Source: Alphaproteobacteria bacterium
GTDB taxonomy: Bacteria > Pseudomonadota > Alphaproteobacteria > Reyranellales > Reyranellaceae
Length of the DNA stretch: 64,000 bases
Assembly (NCBI GenBank): GCA_017308235.1
Contig: JAFKFL010000020.1
Span: 1-64,000 of the forward strand
Direction of reading: 5' to 3'
In this document: piece after piece, positions 1 to 8,651 of the stretch
Position numbering within the stretch: position 1 is the first letter of the stretch
How the letters are laid out: the number at the start of each line of letters is the position of its first letter
Notes under the pieces: model-generated
What the model saw: only the letters and a program-made list of their open reading frames with translations
What the model was told of the DNA's origin: nothing
Database searches by the model: none
Position numbers and translations under genes: made by a program

Positions 1-1698
1 AACGCGATCGAGCTGCGCGGCGCCGGTCCCTCTGACACTCGCTTCGGTGCCATGGTCTCGATCCGGGAATACCCGGCCCAGACCGGGCCGGGCTCTTTCG
101 ACAATCTGCTGCGCGTCCCGCACGAAATCATCGCGACGCAGAGCTTTGCCATCGTCGACCGGCCTGAAGCGGCAAAGCAGATCGAGCGTGTCTCCCGCCA
201 GGTCGACATGTCGGATGAGGCCGGCTCGATCGTCGCCGAGCATCTCGACGCTGCGCGCGACGAACTCCTCGCCTCCGAGGCGATCTATGGCGAGCACCAT
301 ATGACCGTGATGTGCCTCGGTCGCGATCTCGCCGAGGTCGGCGCGGCTGTCACCGCGGTCGGCGCCGCGCTGACCGATCGCTCGGTGATCTGGGTGCGCG
401 AGGACCTCAATTGCGAGCCGGCCTTCTGGGCTCAGCTCCCGGGCAATTTCGGCTATGTCGCCCGCAAATCCATCCTCTCGTCGAAGAATTTCGCGGGACT
501 GACCTCGCTGCACAATTACCCGAGCGGCAAGCTTGCGGGCAATCATTGGGGGCCGGCGATCTCGGTCTTCGAGACGACCTCGCAGACGGCCTATTATTAC
601 AACCACCATATCCGCGACATCGGCAACTTCACCGTCGTCGGCCCGACAGGCTCGGGCAAGACGGTGTTCCTGTCCTTCATCGCGGCGCAGACCCAGCGGA
701 TCGAGCCGCGGCCAAAACTGGTCTTCGTCGACAAGGACCGCGGCGCCGAGATCTTCATCCGCGCGCTCGGCGGCCAGTACGAGACGCTCGTGCCGGGCGA
801 GCCGACCGGCTTCAATCCACTTTCGCTGCCGGATACCGCATCCGACCGGGAATTCCTGTTCCAGCTCTTCGCCTTCATGTTGCGGCCGCCCCATGGCGGC
901 GAGCTCTCGGCCTCCGAGGAACAGGTCATCCGCAATGCGATCGCCGCCTCGCTCGGTGCCGGGCCCGAAGGGCGAACGCTGAAGGCCTTCTCGACCCTGC
1001 TGCGGGGCCGCATTCGGGCAGGGGAGGGCGATCTGCTCGCCCGGCTCGAGAGTTGGATGCGGGCCGACCAGCGCGGCTGGCTCTTCGACAATGACGAGGA
1101 CCGGTTTTCGATCTCGAGCGTGTTCGGATTCGACATGACGCGGGTGCTCGACGATCCCGTCATTCGTACCGCGGCGCTGATGTATATCTTCCATCGGACC
1201 GAGGAGCTTCTCACCGGCGATCCGGTCATGATCTTCCTCGACGAGGGCTGGCGCCTGCTCGATGACGACGTCTTCGCCTTCTTCATCCGCGACAAGCTGA
1301 AGACGATCCGCAAGCAGAACGGCATCATCGGCTTCGGCACACAGTCGGCCGCCGATATCGTGCGCTCGAAATCCTCCAACACGCTGATCGAACAGACTGC
1401 CACCAATATCTTCTTCCCGAACCCGAAGGCGGATGACGACAGCTACGCCCAAGCCTTCCGCCTGTCCGGCCGCGAGGTCGCCTGGATCCGCTCGACTGCG
1501 CCCGAAAGCCGTTCCTTCCTGATCAAGCATGGCCGCGACAGTGTCGTGGCGCGTCTCAACCTCGCCGGCATGCCCGATCTCATCAAGGTTCTGTCTGGCC
1601 GAACCGAAACCGTCGCCGAGCTCGATGCACTGCGCGCCCGGGTTGGTGATGAACCCGCAGCCTGGCTGCCGATCTTCCTCGGGAGGGAAGCGCCATGA
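1..1698 (+). CDS. virB4: Type IV secretion ATPase VirB4 (5' end outside window)
   Basis: This is the C-terminal part of the VirB4 ATPase, the cytoplasmic membrane-associated motor that powers pilus assembly and substrate transfer. The reading frame is open from base 1, so the gene starts upstream of the window and about 565 codons are visible. The Walker A motif GPTGSGKT lies near visible residue 214. A Walker B stretch, VMIFLDEGWRLL, lies near nt 1227-1262. The N-terminal visible part matches the VirB4/CagE domain that precedes the ATPase core. The stop overlaps the next start (ATGA), which indicates translational coupling in the virB operon. virB1 to virB3 are expected just left of the window. 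Confidence 0.95.
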   Translation, partial: NAIELRGAGPSDTRFGAMVSIREYPAQTGPGSFDNLLRVPHEIIATQSFAIVDRPEAAKQIERVSRQVDMSDEAGSIVAEHLDAARDELLASEAIYGEHHMTVMCLGRDLAEVGAAVTAVGAALTDRSVIWVREDLNCEPAFWAQLPGNFGYVARKSILSSKNFAGLTSLHNYPSGKLAGNHWGPAISVFETTSQTAYYYNHHIRDIGNFTVVGPTGSGKTVFLSFIAAQTQRIEPRPKLVFVDKDRGAEIFIRALGGQYETLVPGEPTGFNPLSLPDTASDREFLFQLFAFMLRPPHGGELSASEEQVIRNAIAASLGAGPEGRTLKAFSTLLRGRIRAGEGDLLARLESWMRADQRGWLFDNDEDRFSISSVFGFDMTRVLDDPVIRTAALMYIFHRTEELLTGDPVMIFLDEGWRLLDDDVFAFFIRDKLKTIRKQNGIIGFGTQSAADIVRSKSSNTLIEQTATNIFFPNPKADDDSYAQAFRLSGREVAWIRSTAPESRSFLIKHGRDSVVARLNLAGMPDLIKVLSGRTETVAELDALRARVGDEPAAWLPIFLGREAP

Positions 1699-2525
1699 AG
1701 CATGCCCACCTGATCATCGCGACGCTGACGTTGCTCAGCGCGCCGCAGGCGCTCGCGAATGTCCCGATCAATGACGCCGTCCTGCTGACGAAGCAGTCGG
1801 AGACGGCCGGGACGACGATCAAGCTCGTGCCCATCACAACCCAACGCAAGGATGCCAACAAGGGCGTCAAATGTGCGGTGACGACGGGCAAGAAGGCCAA
1901 CGTCACCAACCCGACCGTGCAGCCGCAGAGCGGTGACGGCGCCCGCAAGGTGCAGTCCTATAGCCCGAATAGTTCCGTTACACCCGATGCCGGCGCGAAG
2001 GGCGCGACGCTCAATCATCAGACGCTTTTCCAATCAGCCGGCACTGTCGTCGGTGGCCTCGATGCCAGCCGCTCGACAATGCAGGGAGCGCAGAACGGGT
2101 TTCGTACGACGGGACAGCAGGCTGGAAAGACCGAGACGGTGATGGCCGCCCTCGACGAAAACAGCGCCGTCCGGACCCAGAACAATCTCGCCTGGAACGA
2201 GGCGATCAACTCCACGAATTTGTGGGCCACGGCGCTGAACGCCTTCAACCTCGCGCGCAACAGCGATCGCAGCCGCGCAGCCGGCGGAATGCGCGCCAGC
2301 GGTGTGGCCCGCCCGACAACGACGGGCGCGGCCTGTCCCCCGGGGACGAGTGGTGCCGGGACCGCGCTCGACCCCTGCCGAACGCTATCGAACTGCCAGT
2401 CCGGTGAGGCTGGAGCCTCGGACGACCCGGCCTGTGTCAGCCCCCGCTATGTCGATACCGCCGGCAACGTCCTGTTCTTCCTCGAGCAGATCCAGGCCGC
2501 AGCCGCGGCCGCCAGCAACCGATAA
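1695..2525 (+). CDS. Periplasmic T4SS-operon protein of unknown function
   Basis: This 276-residue protein has a clear N-terminal signal peptide (hydrophobic stretch ending near ALAN, about residue 22) and is probably periplasmic. I do not recognise a domain. The mature part is rich in Ala, Thr, Gln and Asn. Its C-terminal third carries four cysteines in a Pro/Gly-rich segment (about residues 211-245) that could form disulfides. It overlaps virB4 by 4 nt and is followed 10 nt later by the VirB5-like gene, so it belongs to the secretion operon. Its position suggests a surface or pilus-associated accessory protein, possibly a second VirB5-like or entry-exclusion factor. This role is inferred only from position. 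Confidence 0.75.
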   Translation: MKHAHLIIATLTLLSAPQALANVPINDAVLLTKQSETAGTTIKLVPITTQRKDANKGVKCAVTTGKKANVTNPTVQPQSGDGARKVQSYSPNSSVTPDAGAKGATLNHQTLFQSAGTVVGGLDASRSTMQGAQNGFRTTGQQAGKTETVMAALDENSAVRTQNNLAWNEAINSTNLWATALNAFNLARNSDRSRAAGGMRASGVARPTTTGAACPPGTSGAGTALDPCRTLSNCQSGEAGASDDPACVSPRYVDTAGNVLFFLEQIQAAAAAASNR

Positions 2526-2535
2526 GGAGAGATCG

Positions 2536-3243
2536 ATGCGCTTCCGCTTGCTGCTCTCAGGACTCGCGATCGCGATCACGAACCCCGTCTTCGCGCAGGT
2601 CCCGACCCGTGACGACGCCAATCTCACCAAGGCCCAGGAGATCGCTTCGACGACCCGGCAGATCCTGACGGCGGACCAAGCGATCATGCAGTTCACGCAG
2701 AAGACGCTGGCTGCCGTCACCGGCGACCGGTCGTCTCAAGCTCAGGGCACCCTCGCCCAGATGGCGCTCGGCGGCGGCTTCTCGATGGGCTCGGCCCCTT
2801 CGCTCGGCTCGGTGATCTCCGGCGGGACACTCTCCTTCGCCGGCATGGGGTCCGGATCGCAGAACATCGTCTCGACACTGATCAATGGCCTTCAGCTCGT
2901 GCAGACCATCACCGGCATGGTCAGCGGCAAGACCCATCCCGTCGATACGGCCTACAAGAACTCCGTCAATGTCACCGCGACCCTGTCGGGCCTGATCGAT
3001 TCGACGCAAGGCGCGGTGAAACAGCGCTCGCAGGCGTTCACGAACGGCGGACAGGAGATCGGCAAGGCCCAGGATCTGAAGGGCAGCGTCGACCAGAACA
3101 CGCAGGTTCAGGTCCAGACCGGTCAGACGATCAACGAGCTCAACGGCACGGTGAACACGGCGGCGGCCGCAGCCAACCAGGCCAATCTCGATCGCCTCGC
3201 TGCGGAATCAGCCGCGGCGCGCGCCATGAGGTTCACCCAATGA
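2536..3243 (+). CDS. VirB5-like minor pilin / pilus-tip protein
   Basis: This 235-residue exported protein has a signal peptide ending near VFAQ (about residue 21). An Ala/Gln/Thr-rich, mostly helical body follows, typical of the VirB5/TrbJ minor pilin family that caps the T-pilus. The ATG at 2536 was chosen because an AGGAGA ribosome site lies just upstream, overlapping the preceding stop. The same frame is open further upstream but without a signal peptide. Length and position between virB4 and virB6 match virB5. A Gly/Ser-rich segment at about residues 75-115 is unusual for the family. Identification rests on position and composition rather than on a diagnostic motif. Confidence 0.6.
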   Translation: MRFRLLLSGLAIAITNPVFAQVPTRDDANLTKAQEIASTTRQILTADQAIMQFTQKTLAAVTGDRSSQAQGTLAQMALGGGFSMGSAPSLGSVISGGTLSFAGMGSGSQNIVSTLINGLQLVQTITGMVSGKTHPVDTAYKNSVNVTATLSGLIDSTQGAVKQRSQAFTNGGQEIGKAQDLKGSVDQNTQVQVQTGQTINELNGTVNTAAAAANQANLDRLAAESAAARAMRFTQ

Positions 3244-3437
3244 CGCCGGACACCGGGAAGGTCGTTCTGTGGTGCCTCGGCGGATTGGTCATCGCCTTCG
3301 TCGCAGCGGCGATCGGCTTTTCGACGTCCAGGTGGATGCGGCCGGCAACACCAGCCATCACGCAGAGCTCCGACGAAGAGGCGAAGGCGGCCTCCCGCGC
3401 CATGACCTTCACGCAACCGAAGTCGCCTCAGCCATGA
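3240..3437 (+). CDS. Small single-pass membrane protein of the T4SS operon
   Basis: This is a 65-residue protein with one hydrophobic segment (about residues 8-27) and a short polar C-terminal tail. It overlaps the VirB5-like gene upstream and the lipoprotein gene downstream by 4 nt each, so it is almost certainly translated. Small membrane proteins at this place between virB5 and virB6 are often entry-exclusion (Eex-like) or VirB7-like proteins. No sequence motif decides between these, and I do not assign a function. Confidence 0.6.
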   Translation: MTPDTGKVVLWCLGGLVIAFVAAAIGFSTSRWMRPATPAITQSSDEEAKAASRAMTFTQPKSPQP

Positions 3438-3628
3438 GCATCGCCGGCAGATTTGCGACCCTGGTCCTGCTCCTCGCCCTTCTCAGCGGCTGCGCCTACA
3501 AGCCGCTGAAGGCACCCTGCTCGTCCGACGACGATGCGGCGGCGGCCACATCGCGGGACGCTGGTGAAACCCTACCGCCGGCGGCGTTCACCTCACTCGA
3601 CCCTTGCGGGCCCATGCGGCCGATCTGA
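3434..3628 (+). CDS. Small lipoprotein, VirB7-like
   Basis: This 64-residue protein has a signal peptide ending in a lipobox, LLSGC, with the modified Cys at about residue 20. It is therefore a predicted lipoprotein, probably in the outer membrane. Two more cysteines follow in the short mature part. VirB7 is a small lipoprotein that anchors VirB9 in the outer-membrane core, and size and context fit that role, although VirB7 proteins share little sequence. The ATG at 3434 overlaps the previous stop (ATGA). The stop lies 5 nt before the virB6 start. Confidence 0.7.
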   Translation: MSIAGRFATLVLLLALLSGCAYKPLKAPCSSDDDAAAATSRDAGETLPPAAFTSLDPCGPMRPI

Positions 3629-3633
3629 GGGCG

Positions 3634-4770
3634 ATGATGGCCAATTCCTTCAGCATCACCACGCTCCTGCAATCGGTCGACCAGATCGGCGAGACTTACG
3701 TGTCGAGCGCCTACCAGGCGCTGGCGAACGCAGCGACCTCGGGCGGCGCCACCAGCGTGACCGGGCTCATGCTCACGCTCTACGTGATTTTCTGGGGTGT
3801 CGGCATCTGGCAGGGGACGGCAACCGGTGGGCCGGCCGATCATGCCTTCCGGCTGCTGCGCGCTTTCCTGATCTACGCGCTCGCGACGCGCTGGAGCGAC
3901 TTCCAGACGCTCGTCTACAACGCCATGAACAGCGGCCCCTCCGCGATCGGCAATGCGCTGCTCAGCGTCGTCACAACCGCGAACAACACCGGCACTTCGG
4001 CCAATCTCACCTCGGTCAACGGCGTCCAGAATGCCCTGCAGAACATGTGGGACACGACGAACAGTGCCACCGAAGCCTTTCTGCAGAACGCCGGCATCAC
4101 CAACTGGGGGCCCTACATCTTCGCCGCCGTCTTCTACGTCGCGATGGCTATCCTGATCGGCTTCGCGATCTTCCTGATCATCCTGTCGAAGATGTTCATG
4201 TGGCTGCTGCTCGCGCTCGCGCCACTCTTCATCATCCTGCTGCTCTTCGGCGCGACGAGCCGCTTCTTCAGCGGCTGGCTCGGCGCGATCGCGCAGTATT
4301 TCGTGGTGCAGGTCCTGGTCTATGCCTTTCTCGCCTTCTACGTCTCGCTGATCCAGCAATCGATCGACGCGCTGAACGGCGTCGCCGGCAGCAAATCGGC
4401 GACCTGGGCCACGATCGGTCCAGTTGTCCTGCTCGCCATCATCGGCATTCTGCTGCTTGCCCAGATCAACAATGTCGCCGCGGCGATCGCCGGCGGCGTT
4501 CCAGTCTACGCGCCGCAGATCGGAACCGTCCTCGCGACCGCCACCGGCTATCGTCTGGGGCGCGCCGCCAACCGCGCCCGGCTTGATCTGCGCAATCCAC
4601 TCAGGTCTGCATCGCTGTCACGGCGCGAGGAACTCACCGCCCGTCAGCGTGCCCGTGTGGGCTTGCGCGCCGGAAGCTGGGCTGAGACGCCGGAGTTTCG
4701 GCGGCTCGCCGACCAGATCCGCGATCAGGCCGCCGCGCCCGCAACCGGCGAGCGGGGAGGGCGCTCATGA
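3634..4770 (+). CDS. virB6: T4SS inner-membrane channel protein VirB6
   Basis: This is a polytopic membrane protein of 378 residues of the VirB6/TrbL family, which forms the inner-membrane part of the translocation channel. There are about five to six hydrophobic segments. Strong ones lie near residues 50-70, 165-205, 215-245 and 260-295. The C-terminus is a cytoplasmic Arg-rich tail. ATG 3634 (or the adjacent ATG 3637) is preferred over an upstream TTG at 3604, because the TTG would lie inside the lipoprotein gene and GAGG lies just before the ATGs. The gene ends with a 4-nt overlap with virB8. Confidence 0.88.
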   Translation: MMANSFSITTLLQSVDQIGETYVSSAYQALANAATSGGATSVTGLMLTLYVIFWGVGIWQGTATGGPADHAFRLLRAFLIYALATRWSDFQTLVYNAMNSGPSAIGNALLSVVTTANNTGTSANLTSVNGVQNALQNMWDTTNSATEAFLQNAGITNWGPYIFAAVFYVAMAILIGFAIFLIILSKMFMWLLLALAPLFIILLLFGATSRFFSGWLGAIAQYFVVQVLVYAFLAFYVSLIQQSIDALNGVAGSKSATWATIGPVVLLAIIGILLLAQINNVAAAIAGGVPVYAPQIGTVLATATGYRLGRAANRARLDLRNPLRSASLSRREELTARQRARVGLRAGSWAETPEFRRLADQIRDQAAAPATGERGGRS

Positions 4771-5483
4771 GCGAGGTCTCCGCGCCTGGGTCCTCGCAGG
4801 TCGATCCCCGCTACTATGCCGAAGGAGCGACCTGGGAACACGATCTCGCCCGCCGCAATCGGAATTCGCGGGCGCTCGCCTGGATCGTCGCCGCGGTGAT
4901 GACCGTCGTCGCCGTGGTCGCGCTCGGGCTGCTCGCCCTGCTCGTGCCGCTGAAAACCTACGAGCCCTATATGGTCGTGGTCGACAAAACGACGGGCTTC
5001 GTCGAGGTCAAGCGTCCCATGGCCGAGGGCGCGCTGACCCAGGACGAGGCCGTCACCATGTTCAGCGTGGTGCGCTATATTAAGGCGCGCGAGACCTATG
5101 ACCCTCGCGCACTCAAGGACAATTTCGACCTGGCCCAGCTGCTTTCGGCCGCCGATGCCTCGCGCGAGCTCACCGAGATCTACTCGCCGGCGAATCCGAA
5201 CAATCCGGTCAAGCTTTTCGGCTCGAATACAGAGGTCGCCGTCACGATCAAATCGGTGACCTTCCCGAACAACCGCACGGCACTGGTCCGCTTCTCGACC
5301 GACCAGAAATCGGCGACCAACATCCTGACCCGCCACTGGGTCTCGCTCGTCCGCTTCCGCTACACGGCGACGCCGATGCGCAACCAGTGGCGCTTCGACA
5401 ACCCGCTCGGCTTCCAGACGCTCGAGTATCGCCGTGACCAGGAGACGGCCCCGACGCCGGGCACGGCCGGGAGCCAGCCGTGA
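4767..5483 (+). CDS. virB8: T4SS assembly protein VirB8
   Basis: This 238-residue bitopic protein has a short cytoplasmic N-terminus, one transmembrane helix at about residues 33-58 and a periplasmic NTF2-like VirB8 domain. The VirB8 signature region is visible: VPLKTYEPYMVVVDKTTG after the helix and later a conserved RNQWRFDNPLGFQ. VirB8 nucleates assembly of the inner-membrane complex and contacts VirB10 and VirB9. Start and stop overlap virB6 and virB9 by 4 nt each. Confidence 0.93.
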   Translation: MSEVSAPGSSQVDPRYYAEGATWEHDLARRNRNSRALAWIVAAVMTVVAVVALGLLALLVPLKTYEPYMVVVDKTTGFVEVKRPMAEGALTQDEAVTMFSVVRYIKARETYDPRALKDNFDLAQLLSAADASRELTEIYSPANPNNPVKLFGSNTEVAVTIKSVTFPNNRTALVRFSTDQKSATNILTRHWVSLVRFRYTATPMRNQWRFDNPLGFQTLEYRRDQETAPTPGTAGSQP

Positions 5484-6274
5484 TCCGGCGAACTCTGCTT
5501 GGCCTCGCGATCTCAGCCGTGACAATCTCCGCCGCCTTCGCCGAGGCGACGCCGCGGCCGGGCCGGACAGACGCGCGGATCCGCGACGTCACCTACAACC
5601 GCGACAATGTCACGGCGGTCGATGCCAGCTACGGCACCTCGACGATGATCCAGCTGCAGTCCGACGAGAAGATCGAGACGCTCGCGCTCGGGGACGCGAT
5701 CGCTTGGAAGGTCGAACCCAATCGCAAGGGCGACATCATCTTCGTCAAGCCGGTCGAGAAGAACGCCCAGTCGAACCTCAATGTCGTCACCACCAAGCGC
5801 GTCTATGTCTTCCTGCTGCGCTCGAACACACATCCCGTCCAGAGCCAGACCTATGCCGTGCGCTTCCGCTTCCCGGATGACGAGGCCGATGCGCGCCTGC
5901 TCGCCGCCGCCAAAGAGCGCGCGGCCCACCCCAATCTCAAGGCGCTCAACATCGCCAATGCCAATAGCGACTATGGCTACAGGGGGGCCTCGGCGCACAA
6001 GCCGGTGACGGTCTTTGACGACGGAACCAAGACCTGGTTCCGCTTCGAGGGTGAGACGCCGGCGATCTATATCGTCGATGGCGAGCGCAATGAGAGCCTG
6101 GTCAACTTCCGGACGGAAGGCCCCTATGTCGTTGTCGACAAGGTCGCGGCGCAGTGGACGCTGCGCAATGGCCAGGACGCGACCTGCATCTTCAATCGCC
6201 GCCGCACCAATCTGCACGAGCCGACCGGGCTCGAGCCCTATGCGCCACAGCGCGTCGGCGCGACGGGTAAATGA
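5480..6274 (+). CDS. virB9: T4SS outer-membrane core protein VirB9
   Basis: This is a periplasmic/outer-membrane protein of 264 residues of the VirB9/TrbG/CagX family. It starts with GTG at 5480, overlapping virB8 by 4 nt, and has a signal peptide ending near AFAEA (about residue 22). The N-terminal domain carries the family segments YGTSTMIQLQSDEKIETLALG and NVVTTKRVYVFLLRS. The C-terminal domain (about residues 165-250) holds TWFRFEGETPAIY and the final NGQDATCIFNRR. It forms the core channel with VirB7 and VirB10. Confidence 0.93.
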   Translation: MIRRTLLGLAISAVTISAAFAEATPRPGRTDARIRDVTYNRDNVTAVDASYGTSTMIQLQSDEKIETLALGDAIAWKVEPNRKGDIIFVKPVEKNAQSNLNVVTTKRVYVFLLRSNTHPVQSQTYAVRFRFPDDEADARLLAAAKERAAHPNLKALNIANANSDYGYRGASAHKPVTVFDDGTKTWFRFEGETPAIYIVDGERNESLVNFRTEGPYVVVDKVAAQWTLRNGQDATCIFNRRRTNLHEPTGLEPYAPQRVGATGK

Positions 6275-6283
6275 GGAGGAGCG

Positions 6284-7630
6284 ATGCCGAGCGCTGACGA
6301 CTATCGCGCTTTCGAGCTGGAGGCCGCCGCCGCCGCGACCTCGGTCGCCCGCGGCCGCACCGTGCTCGGCCGTCTGCTCACGGTCGGCGTTCCGGTCGGC
6401 GCGCTCGTGGTCGCCGGCTGGCTGGTCTATCGCACGACCAGTCAGCGCTCGACCGTCATGACGACGCCGGACCGAGAGGAATTCACGACGACGCAGTTTC
6501 CAGCGCCGTCGCTGTCGACGCCCCGGCCCCAGACTGACCAGGGCACGATCGTCATCCCGCCGGCGCCGGCCGAACCGGCGCCGCCGCCACCACCGCCCCA
6601 GACCATCCAGCCGCCGCCCGCGCCGGAACCTCCCCTTCCGGCCGCCATGCCAAATGACGACGAGGCACGCCGACTGGCCGAGCTCGAGCGCCAACGGCTG
6701 GCGGAAGAGGAGCGTCGCAAATGGGAGCGCCTGCGCGCGCCGCAGGTGATCTCGGACAATAGCGCGACGGCGGCCGGCGCAATCAATCCGGAGGGCCCCT
6801 CCGGAACTGCGGCCGCTGCGGACGACGATCCCAATCGTCGCTTCCTCGCCTCGGTCTCCGCCGCCGGCGTCGATGTCTCGCGCGCGGCCCGGAACAGCCG
6901 CATCGACGCGTTGGTTGCCCAGGGCACGATGATCCGCGGCGTATTGGAGACGGCGGTCCAGAGCGATCTGCCGGGCATGGTGCGCGCGGTCGTCACCGAG
7001 AATGTCTGGTCCTTCGACGGCCGACGGATCCTGATTCCGGCCGGCAGCCGGCTCGTCGGCGAGTACAAGTCCGGCATCACGCGCGGTCAGACGCGGGTCT
7101 TCATCGTCTGGACGCGGATGCTGCGTTCCGACGGCGTCTCGGTGCAGCTCGGCTCGAACGGCACCGATGATCTCGGCCGGGCCGGCAGTGCCGGCACCGT
7201 CGACAACCATTATCTCGAGCGCTTCGGTGCAGCGATCATGCTGTCCCTCGTCGGCGGCGCGGCGCAGTTCCTCAGCGGCTTCGGCCAGAACGAAGACAAC
7301 ACCGGCAACGGTACGGTCATCACTACGACCGATCCCGCGACCGGCGTGGTCACGCAGACCCAGACCGGCGTCGGTCAGAACCAGCTCTCGCTTCAGGCCA
7401 GGCAGATCGCCGCCCAGAATGTCTCGCAGACCCTGACCAACATCGCCCAGGAGGCTCTCAAGAACTCGATCAACATCCCGCCGACGATCCATCTCGACCA
7501 GGGTACCCGGATCATCGTCTTCGTCCGGCGGGACCTCGATTTCTCGTCCCTTTACCCCGATCCGGTGAAGGAGGCGCTGCGGGAGCTCAGGCGTGAGCGC
7601 ACCATCCAGAAACCTCACGGTCTTCCTTGA
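6284..7630 (+). CDS. virB10: T4SS core-spanning protein VirB10
   Basis: This 448-residue protein links the inner and outer membranes. It has a cytoplasmic N-terminus, a single transmembrane helix at about residues 27-47, a long Pro-rich periplasmic stretch (about residues 85-125) and a charged Glu/Arg segment. The C-terminal VirB10/TrbI beta-barrel domain follows (about residues 190-430) with GTMIRGVLETAVQSDLPG, IPAGSRLVGEY and the final DQGTRIIVFVRRDL. A strong AGGAGGAG ribosome site precedes the ATG. The 3' end overlaps virB11 by 38 nt. Confidence 0.94.
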   Translation: MPSADDYRAFELEAAAAATSVARGRTVLGRLLTVGVPVGALVVAGWLVYRTTSQRSTVMTTPDREEFTTTQFPAPSLSTPRPQTDQGTIVIPPAPAEPAPPPPPPQTIQPPPAPEPPLPAAMPNDDEARRLAELERQRLAEEERRKWERLRAPQVISDNSATAAGAINPEGPSGTAAAADDDPNRRFLASVSAAGVDVSRAARNSRIDALVAQGTMIRGVLETAVQSDLPGMVRAVVTENVWSFDGRRILIPAGSRLVGEYKSGITRGQTRVFIVWTRMLRSDGVSVQLGSNGTDDLGRAGSAGTVDNHYLERFGAAIMLSLVGGAAQFLSGFGQNEDNTGNGTVITTTDPATGVVTQTQTGVGQNQLSLQARQIAAQNVSQTLTNIAQEALKNSINIPPTIHLDQGTRIIVFVRRDLDFSSLYPDPVKEALRELRRERTIQKPHGLP

Positions 7631-8651
7631 TCGCGCGCTTGGGCCGCTGCGGCCCTGGCTCGATGACGACCAGGTCGTCGAGATCTGCGCGAATGGCCCG
7701 GGTGTGGTCTGGGTCGAGCGCTTCGGCCAGTCCGCCATGGAGCGCCATGACGTTTCCGAGCTGACCGAGCAGGCGATCCGCCACCTTGCCGAGCGGATCG
7801 CCGGCCATTCCGGACAGAGCGTCAACGAGGAGCACCCGCTCCTTTCGGCAGCGCTTCCGACCGGCGAGCGCTTCCAGGGCGTCATGCCACCGGCGACCAC
7901 CGCCGGCGGTGCCTTCGCGATCCGCAAGCAGGTGATCAAGGAGATGCGGCTCGACGATTACCGCAAGCTCGGCTCGTTCAAGCAGGTGGAGACGGCGGGG
8001 CAGGGAGCGCTCGGCGCGACCGACCGGGCGCTCTGCGAGCATCTCGATGCCGGGCGGATCGAAGCATTCATCCGGCTCGCCGTGGTCAGTCGCTATTCGA
8101 TCCTGCTCTCGGGCGGGACGAGCTCCGGCAAGACGACGTTCCTCAACGCCATCTTGAAGGAGGTGCCGCCCGACGAGCGGATCATCACAATCGAGGACAC
8201 CCGCGAGGTTCGGCCAATCCAGCCGAACTACCTGCCGCTGATCGCCTCGAGGGGTGATCAGGGCGAGGCGCGCGTCACCGTCGAGATGCTCCTGCAGGCG
8301 TCGCTGCGCCTGCGTCCCGACCGGATCTTCCTCGGCGAGATCCGGGGTGCGGAGGCCTATTCCTTCCTCCGCGCGATCAACACCGGCCACCCCGGCAGCA
8401 TCACGACAGTCCATGCCGACAGCCCCGCCGGCGCTTTCGAGCAGCTCGCGCTCATGGTGATGCAGGCTGGGCTCGGGCTGAAGCGGGAGGAGATCATCGC
8501 CTACATCAAGTCCGTCCTGCCGATCGTGATCCAGCAGACCAAGATAGGCGGCTGGCGCGGCACGTCCGCGGTCTATTTTGCGCGGATGGCGGAATGGCTT
8601 GAGGAGCGCCAGGGAGGGCAGGGCGGCCATGGCGCGCATCGTCGTCCATAG
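7593..8651 (+). CDS. virB11: T4SS hexameric ATPase VirB11
   Basis: This is a 352-residue member of the VirB11/PilT secretion ATPases, which form a hexamer at the cytoplasmic face and switch the machine between pilus assembly and transfer. Visible motifs are Walker A GGTSSGKTTFLNA (near residue 173), the Asp box IITIEDTREV, a Walker B-like region with RPDRIFLGEIRGAEA, and the His box TGHPGSITTVHAD. The GTG at 7593 lies within the end of virB10, and the predicted N-terminal domain fits the normal family length. It overlaps virD4 by 23 nt. Confidence 0.95.
   Translation: MSAPSRNLTVFLDRALGPLRPWLDDDQVVEICANGPGVVWVERFGQSAMERHDVSELTEQAIRHLAERIAGHSGQSVNEEHPLLSAALPTGERFQGVMPPATTAGGAFAIRKQVIKEMRLDDYRKLGSFKQVETAGQGALGATDRALCEHLDAGRIEAFIRLAVVSRYSILLSGGTSSGKTTFLNAILKEVPPDERIITIEDTREVRPIQPNYLPLIASRGDQGEARVTVEMLLQASLRLRPDRIFLGEIRGAEAYSFLRAINTGHPGSITTVHADSPAGAFEQLALMVMQAGLGLKREEIIAYIKSVLPIVIQQTKIGGWRGTSAVYFARMAEWLEERQGGQGGHGAHRRP

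Noticed and set aside
5513..7939. An 808-codon open frame on the minus strand opposite virB9, virB10 and virB11
   Set aside because: It is a mirror of GC-rich codon usage. Its translation is Arg/Asp/Gly-rich without domains, and the + strand genes have clear family motifs and coupled starts.
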